The position numbers and the translations under genes were made by a program. DNA of 22,157 nucleotides from a virus. Below are positions 7,516-14,627 of this stretch, piece by piece. Under the pieces are notes generated by a model. It was not told the origin of the DNA. It did not search any database and saw only the letters and a program-made list of their open reading frames with translations. Each line of letters starts with the position of its first letter. Position 1 is the first letter of the stretch. The DNA is taken from positions 1 through 22,157 of IMG/VR virus record IMGVR_UViG_3300026076_000078. The stretch is one strand, 5' to 3'.

Positions 7516-9729
7516 TTATGTGTAGGATTGGAGGTTATCCGATAGGTTTTCTGCAGCATCAGTCAACCCACTAGCAATATTAGAAATGTCAGGCATACCT
7601 TTAGTTGGTAAAGCAAAAGGTAATTTTTTAGGGATATCTAAATCAGATATCTCTGATAATGTCTCAGGATTAATAGCAGTATCAGCTAAAGATGAAAGAC
7701 TAAATTGCTGTGAATCAGGCATTCCTCCACCTCCTTCATTAAGAGTATAAAAATCAGCAACAGCAGGATTAGGTGGAAGTTCAAAGGGAAAAACATTAGC
7801 TGCTATATTTTTAAAATCTAAAGCAGCACTCAGATCACCACCCAAACTACCAAGGACTGACATTATACCACCCAATCCTTGGGGTTTATTCTTACCAGAA
7901 GTAGGAGCCTCTATTTTTACCTGTCCAGGATTTGTTGTTTGAGTAGCAGTAAAAGTAGCATCAGGAGCAGTGCTATTATATGTTTCTCTGAAAACAGTTA
8001 TCAAATCCCCAGTCGAATATCCAGTCCCTCTATCTCTAAGAACCAATCCAAACTGATCAATGCGACCTCGTGGTTTAATTATTTCAAACGTACATCCCGA
8101 ACCACCATTAGCACCAGCAACAGTCAATACATCACCTTTCTTATATCCCGTTCCTCCTTGACCCTCAGTAATAGTAACCTTGTTTCCTACTCCACTTTCA
8201 TAAGTAATATTTGCTTTACACCCACTTCCCGATCCACCTGTAGTATTTTGATTGGAATTCGTACCATCATTACTAGGAGATCCCCCTCCAGTATTATATC
8301 CTGATCCACCTGTGAGTAATTTAATATACGATTCACCCTCTGTTGTACCAGTAGCACCTCCCTCAGTCACAGTTATATCTACAGTCAATCCCTGACCACC
8401 ACCAGGAGCAGTAGATGCAATACCAACTCCTCTATTGGTTACATTACCAGCATTAATAGTTGCTACATTCTCATCAGTAATATAGAAACTACCACCTTGG
8501 TTATTACCTAAACCTTCTTCATCAGTTATACCAAGAACAGCACCATCAAGACTACCATCTCTTGCCTTTGGTTTTGCTTTTTGTTCTGCATCTTCCAATT
8601 CTATTTTCATATCATCTAAGAAAGCATTCATACTTTTAATAACATTACTATTTGCTTCTACTATTACATCTTTACTTCCTGCTAATGCTTGCCCCATTAC
8701 ATCTTCTGCATAACAAATAGGAACAGTAGGATGAGTCTTCACATCTCCATAAAGAGTTTCATCACCATCAACAGAATTCCCAGTTGCAAAAGAATCAAAT
8801 GTCAAAGTTGTATTTCCATTTGATTGAGAATCTGTATCAGTAGTGGGTAAAGTAGTACCTGTCCTTCCTGTTCTTCCTACCGTGTAAATATTATTTCTAA
8901 ATCTAATCTTCTCACCTGAGGTAACTGTCATTCCAGGAATCCAATTCCGAAAGAAAGCATTTGATGTAGGAGTACTAGGATTATCCACCATACTTACTGC
9001 TTGCTCTATTAAATCATTAGGTTTTAATGTCTTAGACAAAATACCCGATAACATCCCACCAATACCATTACCAATACCACTATACTGCTTAAGCATGTCC
9101 TGATTGATAACTTGTTTCATATCAGCAAACATAGATCTCTTGGATGCTGGCATCTTTGAAATAGTTTTTGATAACTCAGCATTTAATTTCTTGTTAGTAA
9201 ATTCATTCATCTTATTAAAGATGGTTTTCATATACTTTGCATTAGTAGATGCAGCATCTTGTATCATGGCATCTAAATTCATTGGAGGATTCATAGATGC
9301 ATCAGCATAGTTGCCCATCGATTGTAAGGCAATATTCATTTTCTGCGTAAGATTATCAAGAGTAATCTGCATCCCTTTGATTGCCGAACCAACACTATCC
9401 TCTGGTTTAGATAAAGGAATTTTCTCTGTCAAATAACTCTGCAACTGTGCTTGTCCTGCAGTTATAAGATGAATTGCCTCTCCTTCTAATTCAGGACGAC
9501 CAACTGCTCTTTTATTAGGAGAATCAGCAGCAGCAACACGACTCCTTAAATTCTTTCTTACTTCATCGCCTATAAAACTATTAGAAAATTCCTCTATTTC
9601 TGCAACACCAAAACCATCTCTTGTCCATTGGTCTCTTAAATTCTGTACCTCCTGAGTAGCATTCTCAATGTCCTGTAACATTGCTGGAGTTCTAATGCCT
9701 TGGGGGAATCCAAACTTATCAAATGCCAT
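7516..9729 (-). CDS. Virion structural protein, helical N-terminus and Gly-Tyr beta repeats
   Basis: A 737-residue protein directly coupled to gp5 by a TAATG stop/start overlap, so probably a baseplate or hub-associated component. Residues 1-260 are mainly helical (QEVQNLRDQWTRDGF, LTQKMNIALQSMG, MKTIFNKMNEFTNK). Residues 265-345 form a conserved core with WIPGMTVTSGEKIRF and THPTVPICYAEDVMG, which I recall from marine T4-like structural proteins. A helix follows at 355-387. Residues about 412-600 are a Gly-rich beta region with three GSGYxxG/GTGYxxGD motifs. The tail (610-737) is rich in Gly, Pro and Leu. No catalytic motif is visible. No T4 counterpart is evident by sequence, and the function is inferred only from position. 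Confidence 0.7.
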   Translation of the reverse strand: MAFDKFGFPQGIRTPAMLQDIENATQEVQNLRDQWTRDGFGVAEIEEFSNSFIGDEVRKNLRSRVAAADSPNKRAVGRPELEGEAIHLITAGQAQLQSYLTEKIPLSKPEDSVGSAIKGMQITLDNLTQKMNIALQSMGNYADASMNPPMNLDAMIQDAASTNAKYMKTIFNKMNEFTNKKLNAELSKTISKMPASKRSMFADMKQVINQDMLKQYSGIGNGIGGMLSGILSKTLKPNDLIEQAVSMVDNPSTPTSNAFFRNWIPGMTVTSGEKIRFRNNIYTVGRTGRTGTTLPTTDTDSQSNGNTTLTFDSFATGNSVDGDETLYGDVKTHPTVPICYAEDVMGQALAGSKDVIVEANSNVIKSMNAFLDDMKIELEDAEQKAKPKARDGSLDGAVLGITDEEGLGNNQGGSFYITDENVATINAGNVTNRGVGIASTAPGGGQGLTVDITVTEGGATGTTEGESYIKLLTGGSGYNTGGGSPSNDGTNSNQNTTGGSGSGCKANITYESGVGNKVTITEGQGGTGYKKGDVLTVAGANGGSGCTFEIIKPRGRIDQFGLVLRDRGTGYSTGDLITVFRETYNSTAPDATFTATQTTNPGQVKIEAPTSGKNKPQGLGGIMSVLGSLGGDLSAALDFKNIAANVFPFELPPNPAVADFYTLNEGGGGMPDSQQFSLSSLADTAINPETLSEISDLDIPKKLPFALPTKGMPDISNIASGLTDAAENLSDNLQSYT
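7930..8496 (-). repeat. Gly-Tyr beta-repeat region in the 737-residue protein
   Basis: Residues about 412-600 carry three spaced copies of a GGSGY/GGTGY/RGTGY motif (at about 474, 525 and 567), two of them followed by GD and a beta strand. Two copies are followed by GSGC and a further strand. Similar motifs occur near both ends of the 1847-residue protein, so the module appears to be shared between neighbouring structural genes. Confidence 0.55.
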
Positions 9730-10301
9730 TATCCAAATCCTCCCAACATATTTCCTAAAATAGCACTCTCTTGTGCATCTGTTTTTGATTTAGGTCTAGA
9801 TGTACCTCTATCACAAAAACCTGCTTGACACTCTGCGTTTCCTTTATCTCCTGCTTGTGTTGCAAACCCACTCTGACCTTCAAATGCTACTCCTCCAGTC
9901 AATTCCGTCTTACCTTGTAATTCAGTCTGTGCATTGTTACCTAAGATGCCCCATATAATAGGAACATTCTCATGAGCATCCATAAAGAATCCAAAGACAA
10001 AATTACCAGGACGGATGCCAGGAGTTTTTAGTGTACCTCCTTGACCTCCACCATCAGTAACTCCATACATTACAGATGCAAACTTAAGTTTCTCAGAGGG
10101 GAGGGTATCATTAGACTTAGGATGCATTCCCATGATCCTTACCTTATATCGATACCCCCATCCCTTAATTGATTCGGGATTATCAAACTTATGATTAAGA
10201 ACATTATCTCTCCAAGTAGAATCATCACAAACTTGACCCATCCACCATTGGAAAGATCCTCCTAGAAATCCTACATCAGCTAACGATCCTCTTTCTGCCA
10301 T
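9729..10301 (-). CDS. gp5: Baseplate hub protein gp5, short form (OB-fold domain only)
   Basis: A 190-residue homologue of the N-terminal OB-fold part of T4 gp5, which sits at the centre of the baseplate below gp27. Evidence is the order of motifs: FQWWMGQVCDD, YRYKVRIMGMHPKSND, EKLKFASVMYGVT, GIRPGNFVFGFFMDAHE and PIIWGILGNN. This parallels T4 gp5 (a strand with WFVGVVED, then RVRVVGLHP, EKLPWMSV, G-x-x-V-x-G-x-F-x-D and GIVLGTYGG). T4 gp5 is 575 residues, with a lysozyme domain and a C-terminal triple beta-helix. Here both are absent and the protein ends in a short Gly-rich tail (NMLGGFG). It lies 2 nt after the His-rich gene and overlaps the next gene by one base (TAATG). Identity is fairly sure. 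Confidence 0.85.
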   Translation of the reverse strand: MAERGSLADVGFLGGSFQWWMGQVCDDSTWRDNVLNHKFDNPESIKGWGYRYKVRIMGMHPKSNDTLPSEKLKFASVMYGVTDGGGQGGTLKTPGIRPGNFVFGFFMDAHENVPIIWGILGNNAQTELQGKTELTGGVAFEGQSGFATQAGDKGNAECQAGFCDRGTSRPKSKTDAQESAILGNMLGGFG

Positions 10302-10303
10302 AT

Positions 10304-10573
10304 TTAATCGTCGTATACTCTACATTCCAGTGAATCTGGATGATTGTCACAATACACTTCTAAGTGCTTATCTTCATGACGTGTATGCCAATCATTAATC
10401 TTACCCTCATTAGGTTCTACTTCCTCCTCTGAATGATCGTGGAATGCATCATTATGCATCTTTAAATCTTCTTCAGTATATTCTATCATACCATGATTGA
10501 TATGTTCTTTATGATCTTTAGGATCAAGATAGACCTCATGGTTTAGGTCATGGTCTGGGGTTTTAGTAGTCAT
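10304..10573 (-). CDS. His-rich acidic small protein of unknown function
   Basis: An 89-residue hypothetical protein with 12 His and many Asp/Glu residues, and only two Cys, both in the C-terminal EVYCDNHPDSLECRVYDD. The His residues fall in short clusters (HDLNH, HKEHINH, HDH, HTRHEDKH), which suggests metal binding, but no known metal-site pattern can be named. There is no signal peptide or membrane segment. The start is supported by AGAGGAA about 9 nt upstream. A late-promoter-like ATAAATA lies 24 nt upstream, overlapping the gp27 stop, so it begins a late unit that continues into gp5. A virion-assembly or metal-related role is only a guess. Confidence 0.7.
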   Translation of the reverse strand: MTTKTPDHDLNHEVYLDPKDHKEHINHGMIEYTEEDLKMHNDAFHDHSEEEVEPNEGKINDWHTRHEDKHLEVYCDNHPDSLECRVYDD

Positions 10574-10597
10574 AGGTTTAAATTCCTCTAACGAAAG

Positions 10598-10604
10598 TAT
10601 TTAT
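10598..10604 (-). promoter_or_regulatory. Late-promoter-like element ATAAATA
   Basis: ATAAATA on the minus strand, with 24 nt before the ATG of the His-rich gene, overlapping the TAA stop of the gp27-like gene. It resembles the T4 late TATAAATA. It would give the gp5-to-fibre genes a promoter separate from the gp26 unit. Confidence 0.5.
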
Positions 10605-12178
10605 TTAATGTTAGGCAAGAAATTATCCTGCATCACGGTATGAGCATTTGTACCTTTCCTAAAGGCATGATTACCCTTACGTCCAGTAGAATCTCTTACT
10701 AAATTCATTTTAGTATAAGTTTCTTTCTTTGAAATGTAATGTGTGAGATCAGATATAATATATACACCACCATCCTTTTCATTTATATCATCAGCAGCAA
10801 TGTCTGCTTCTAAAGTAGAAATATCTACGAAGAGAGCATCTCCTGCGTGTAATGAAAAATCTCCTGCAATAGTAAGTGTTATTGTAGAAGCAAACAATTG
10901 ATTATATCTCATTACAGACTGATTGTAAATACCTTTTGTATCAAAGTTCTCTTCCTTGGATTTATCAAGTTGTTCCTCAGTAGTTCCACCAGGCTGAACT
11001 CCCTCATCAGTAACTAACCAACTTACTCTAGTTGGATTTTGAGAGTATATTCCTAGATCAGGCAACTCTTCTCCAGACATTGATAAGAAATCCTGACTTC
11101 CACCAAGCTCAAATGCTTTAGCACTCGACATAAAGTTCTCATCAAATTTAGGATCATATAAATTAAATGTATTTAACTTAGTAGAATATGCACCTGCCAA
11201 CATTTTATTCTGAACATCTACTGCACTATTTCTAGAATATTCAAGAGCCTTAAGATCATATCCTGGTGCACCTGGAGAATCATCATCAGATGGAGATTCA
11301 TTATAGATGACTGACTTCTTTTGTTCTTGTCCTAATAAAGTATCAAGAGATTTAAAATGATATCCATCTGAAGTCTCCCAAAATATAAATCCTGCCGAGT
11401 TTCCTGCTTTATCTTTTCCTTGAGGAGTTGCCTTAGTAGATAAAAGATTAATACAATAAAAAGGTTTTCTTTTATTCCCAATAAAATTATAATTCTTTGA
11501 ACCTGTTGGTTCAATATCAATTGCCTTATCCGTCTTTAAATTTTCTTCTGCAATTTTTTTAATGTGTTCAGATATTTTTCCTTCATAACATAATTCTACT
11601 CTATTTGGTTCCTCTTGATTATTAAATAACTCCTCAGAAACGAGTTGTAATTGAGCTGCAGATTTAGTAGTTTTATCATCGAAAGGAGTTATACCATTCA
11701 CTTTTAACTTTAATGTTAAATTGTTATCTCTATTATCAGTAAAACTTAATTCAACTTGCTCTCCACCAACAACAGGTAATTTATCAAGAACAGTACCTGT
11801 ATTCTTACAGTTACTCCCTGTCTTTTGATTATTAACACTATCTCCCGAATCAGAATAAGTATAGGTTGCTCCAATAGTATTAGATAAAAGACTTTCAAAA
11901 TATTGTAGAAGAATTAATCCACCAGTTAAATCTACAGTATTAGAACTATCTTTATGAGAAGTTACTATTATTTTTTCAACCTCACACGGAGAACTTAGTT
12001 TTTTTGCTAACTCCTTTTCTTCCTCTTTCTTTAAAGCATTAACTGAAGTGCCATGACGATTTTTTTGTCTCTCTGATTTTTGACGTTCGTTTCCAGTAAC
12101 AACATTTGTATTTTGTTGCTGCAGTTTCTGTAACTCCTGAGTTCTTTTTCTTTTTGCTGCTGTTTGAGATCCTGCCAT
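10601..12178 (-). CDS. gp27: Baseplate hub protein, gp27-like
   Basis: A 525-residue protein resembling the hub subunit that forms the ring joining the gp5 spike to the tail tube (T4 gp27 is 391 residues). Residues 1-65 are a Lys/Gln-rich, probably helical extension absent from T4. A beta domain follows (DLTGGLILLQYFESLLSN, residues 83-100, then alternating strands to about 180). Residues 263-284 carry GFIFWETSDGYHFKSLDTLL, a signature I associate with hub proteins of marine T4-like phages. The C-terminal part (SVMRYNQLF, TLTIAGDFSLHAGDALFVDI, YIISDLTHYI, TKMNLVRDSTGRKG) is typical of the gp27/GpD-like fold. It lies directly upstream of the small gene and gp5, its expected partner. The start is fixed by a strong Shine-Dalgarno sequence. 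The numbering is by similarity and position. Confidence 0.7.
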   Translation of the reverse strand: MAGSQTAAKRKRTQELQKLQQQNTNVVTGNERQKSERQKNRHGTSVNALKKEEEKELAKKLSSPCEVEKIIVTSHKDSSNTVDLTGGLILLQYFESLLSNTIGATYTYSDSGDSVNNQKTGSNCKNTGTVLDKLPVVGGEQVELSFTDNRDNNLTLKLKVNGITPFDDKTTKSAAQLQLVSEELFNNQEEPNRVELCYEGKISEHIKKIAEENLKTDKAIDIEPTGSKNYNFIGNKRKPFYCINLLSTKATPQGKDKAGNSAGFIFWETSDGYHFKSLDTLLGQEQKKSVIYNESPSDDDSPGAPGYDLKALEYSRNSAVDVQNKMLAGAYSTKLNTFNLYDPKFDENFMSSAKAFELGGSQDFLSMSGEELPDLGIYSQNPTRVSWLVTDEGVQPGGTTEEQLDKSKEENFDTKGIYNQSVMRYNQLFASTITLTIAGDFSLHAGDALFVDISTLEADIAADDINEKDGGVYIISDLTHYISKKETYTKMNLVRDSTGRKGNHAFRKGTNAHTVMQDNFLPNIK

Positions 12179-12184
12179 GTTAAT

Positions 12185-12191
12185 TCCTCCT
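12185..12191 (-). promoter_or_regulatory. Strong ribosome-binding site AGGAGGA of the hub gene
   Basis: AGGAGGA on the minus strand, 6 nt before the ATG of the gp27-like gene. It is the strongest Shine-Dalgarno sequence seen in the window, where most genes have weak ones. It fixes the start and suggests high hub expression within the operon. Confidence 0.75.
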
Positions 12192-12199
12192 AGTTATAT

Positions 12200-14623
12200 T
12201 TAACGCTTCTGTAATTCCTTAGACCAATTAGAACTACTACCAGAAGAATTCAGTGATAATGATGCTAGTTCTACTTGTTCAACACCACCTTGCTGATCTG
12301 TGCCAGTATTAGTTGTTGGATTTCTCTTTTGTGTGACCACATAGGTTGTTGATCCTGAATCTTCTTCATAATCTGCGTAAGTATTAAGACCACTATAATC
12401 ATTACCCATTGATTTTCCTAACTCCACTGCCATCTGCTGCTTGGCACTTAAAGGTTTTCCTTCTTCAACTCTTTCACCAGCAATCTCTGTATAGTTTTCT
12501 GAAGTAGTGCTTGATTCTCCATCATCCCCCTTAAGATCTTTATCTTTCTTATCTTCATTTTCTTTAGGGTCTTTATCTCCAAAAATCTTATCATATAATA
12601 AACCACCCAATAAATCACCACCAGCACCACCTAAAAACATACCAATTGCAGTTCCAATACCTGGCAAAGGAACTAATGTACCTAGTGCTCCTCCTACCCA
12701 TGTACCTAGACCTGCACCTACTGCCATGAATGCAGACCTTCCTAGTGGTTCCTTAAATACAAAAACATTTAATAAGAAATCAACTAGAGGTCCTAAGAAA
12801 GGAATCTTCTTAACTATAGGACTGATAATCTTCTTAGCAGCCTTTAGTGTACCCGAAACTGCTTTAAGTCCCGCCTTACCTGCAGTGGTTGCTCCTTTTG
12901 CTGCTCCTTTTGCTGCAGCAGTAACTGCCTTGGTGGTGGTAGTTGCTACCTTACTTGCTGGTTTTACTATATTTTTTGTAAGAGATTTAGATGCACTCGT
13001 TGCTACTTTAGTTGCAGGTTTTACTATATTTTTAGTAATTGCCTTCGTTGCTTTCTGGGTAACTGGTTTTAAGGCTTTAGTTACAGGTCTTACTGCCTTT
13101 ATTAACTTCTGACGTTGCTTAGTAAAAGATTTTTTAAATTGTTTTACTGCTTTAGATCCTGGTTTCTTACCTCTTATCCTTATCTGAGGTCTCTTAGGTT
13201 TTGGTTTTGGTTTAATTTTGGGTGCTTTTATCTTTCCTTTCTGAAGGGCAGTTATCGCTCCTGCTCCTCCTCCCGTGAGCATTGTCTCTGATAAACCTTT
13301 ACTCTTAGAAATGTCATCATCTTCTTCATCCTTTTTTTTCTGATCTCCTACTGTTTGGTTTCCAAAGAAAACATCATACATCAATCCACCTAGTGCATCA
13401 CCTGCCCATCCCCCTAGAACTGCACCTACAAACGTACCTGCACCTGGAATTATACTTCCTATTGCACCACCTAACCATGCTGCTAGACCTGCACCAATTG
13501 CCTTGAACGCTGCTTTCCCAACAGGTTCTTTAAACACAAGAAGATTTAATGCAAAGTCTATCAAGGTTCCTATGATAGGAATCCCTCTTACAGTAGGACT
13601 TACAAATCTCTTTACTGTTTTAAGGAAAGTTTTACTTCCTTGTTTCCCTAAAAGAGTAGTTAATCCTTTTCTTCCTAATTTTGTTGCAGTAGATCGTGCA
13701 GCAGTGCCACCATATCTCTCAACTGCTTCACCACCAAATTTCTTAATCGCTGCATTTCTACCATACCTTTGAGCATATCTTGTAACTGCTGCTGGTTTAA
13801 CACCACGAGCACCACCTACTCTAGTAAGACCACCAGGACCACCGCCGCCACCAAACATACCTGATCTTGCTCCTACCATTGCAGCAATCAATGCTGTATT
13901 AAGAAGAATTTTAAACGTGTTTGATAGAGTATCAAATAACTTAAGTCCAGATTCACCAAACAAATTACCTACGGTTCCTCTGACACCATCATAAATTCCA
14001 TATCCCAAACCAATCAAACTGGTAAAAGTATTCAGAAGTTTTCCTCCCCAATCAATAACAAAATTTGCTACTGCTGCTAATCCTAAAGCAAGATTTTTAA
14101 ATAATCCTACATTATCAAGCAAACCCATCAAAATTTTACCTAAAAATAAGGTAACAAAAAAGTTTATAATATTTCCAAATATACTTTTTGCTTTTGTAGG
14201 TACAAGTCTACCAAGTCCAAACTTTCTACCATTCTTTTTGGTAGCACTTTCTAATTTCTTTTCGCTATCATCATCTTTCTTTTTTTCTGATCCTCTCTTT
14301 CTTTCAGTTTCTCTTATTTTATCTAATGCAATTGATCCCTTCAATAAGGTATCAACATCCACAAGACTAGTCTTAATTCTAAATGCGGTTCCTTCTAAAG
14401 TTTCTGTTCCTATAGAAGGAGTTGCCTTACTAATAGTGTTTGCATCGATGGCACGAGAAGAAGGAAGCAAAGGAGTTTTAGGTTTAACATTAACAGGAGT
14501 TGCTTCTACATCTACTGTTTGTTGAGAGGCAGGTGTTTCCTTTCTCTTAAACATACGACCAGCCATCTTAGACCCACGACCTGCCCTTCCTACTACTCCT
14601 CTTGCTATTGCTCCTAACACCAT
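12200..14623 (-). CDS. Tape-measure-like tail protein with duplicated hydrophobic modules and basic region
   Basis: An 807-residue protein. Residues 1-145 are polar and basic. Residues 147-205 form a hydrophobic block with FFVTLFLGKILMGLL, shared with the upstream 774-residue protein. A second hydrophobic helix (about 231-250) and a Gly-rich turn follow. An approximately 83-residue Gly-rich hydrophobic module occurs twice (339-421 and 599-682, with VFKEPxGxxAF and GAGLxxWxGGAxG). Residues 447-614 contain no Asp or Glu and are rich in Lys, Ala, Pro and Thr. The C-terminus carries GKPLSAKQQMAVELGKSMG. Such composition, next to hub and gp26 genes, fits a tube-filling tape-measure or DNA/membrane-interacting tail protein. 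It has no clear sequence match to T4 gp29. TAGGA before the ATG overlaps the preceding stop region (4-nt gap). Confidence 0.6.
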   Translation of the reverse strand: MVLGAIARGVVGRAGRGSKMAGRMFKRKETPASQQTVDVEATPVNVKPKTPLLPSSRAIDANTISKATPSIGTETLEGTAFRIKTSLVDVDTLLKGSIALDKIRETERKRGSEKKKDDDSEKKLESATKKNGRKFGLGRLVPTKAKSIFGNIINFFVTLFLGKILMGLLDNVGLFKNLALGLAAVANFVIDWGGKLLNTFTSLIGLGYGIYDGVRGTVGNLFGESGLKLFDTLSNTFKILLNTALIAAMVGARSGMFGGGGGPGGLTRVGGARGVKPAAVTRYAQRYGRNAAIKKFGGEAVERYGGTAARSTATKLGRKGLTTLLGKQGSKTFLKTVKRFVSPTVRGIPIIGTLIDFALNLLVFKEPVGKAAFKAIGAGLAAWLGGAIGSIIPGAGTFVGAVLGGWAGDALGGLMYDVFFGNQTVGDQKKKDEEDDDISKSKGLSETMLTGGGAGAITALQKGKIKAPKIKPKPKPKRPQIRIRGKKPGSKAVKQFKKSFTKQRQKLIKAVRPVTKALKPVTQKATKAITKNIVKPATKVATSASKSLTKNIVKPASKVATTTTKAVTAAAKGAAKGATTAGKAGLKAVSGTLKAAKKIISPIVKKIPFLGPLVDFLLNVFVFKEPLGRSAFMAVGAGLGTWVGGALGTLVPLPGIGTAIGMFLGGAGGDLLGGLLYDKIFGDKDPKENEDKKDKDLKGDDGESSTTSENYTEIAGERVEEGKPLSAKQQMAVELGKSMGNDYSGLNTYADYEEDSGSTTYVVTQKRNPTTNTGTDQQGGVEQVELASLSLNSSGSSSNWSKELQKR
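12578..13609 (-). repeat. Two copies of an ~83-residue Gly-rich hydrophobic module
   Basis: The copies are at 13361-13609 (residues 339-421) and 12578-12829 (residues 599-682). Shared landmarks are SPxV, IPxxGxLxDFxLN, VFKEPxG, GAGLxxWxGGAxGxxxP, GGxxGDxLGGLxYDxxFG. The 260-residue offset encloses the acidic-free basic region. Within that region a shorter 19-residue tandem repeat occurs at residues 530-567 (TKNIVKPATKVA and TKNIVKPASKVA; bases about 12923-13036). Confidence 0.85.
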
Positions 14624-14627
14624 ATTC

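Noticed and set aside
7513-7520. CATAAATA before the 1847-residue gene as a late promoter
   Set aside because: Only 6 nt separate it from the ATG, unlike the 19-30 nt of the other elements. It overlaps a TAA stop in AT-rich sequence, so chance is likely; kept only as a remark.
7879-8304. A 141-codon plus-strand frame opposite the Gly-Tyr repeat region
   Set aside because: Ser/Ile-rich translation with no recognisable motif, fully inside a well-supported minus-strand gene; a shadow of repeat codons.
12923-13036. Short tandem repeats in the basic region as a possible CRISPR or iteron array
   Set aside because: They are in-frame 19-residue protein repeats with diverged third positions and no spacers.
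12507-13112. A 201-codon open frame on the plus strand, opposite the 807-residue tail protein
   Set aside because: It mirrors the Lys/Ala/Gly-rich coding sequence, whose codons rarely give stops on the other strand. Its protein is a low-complexity Pro/Ala/Val string, with no promoter or ribosome-binding site noticed.
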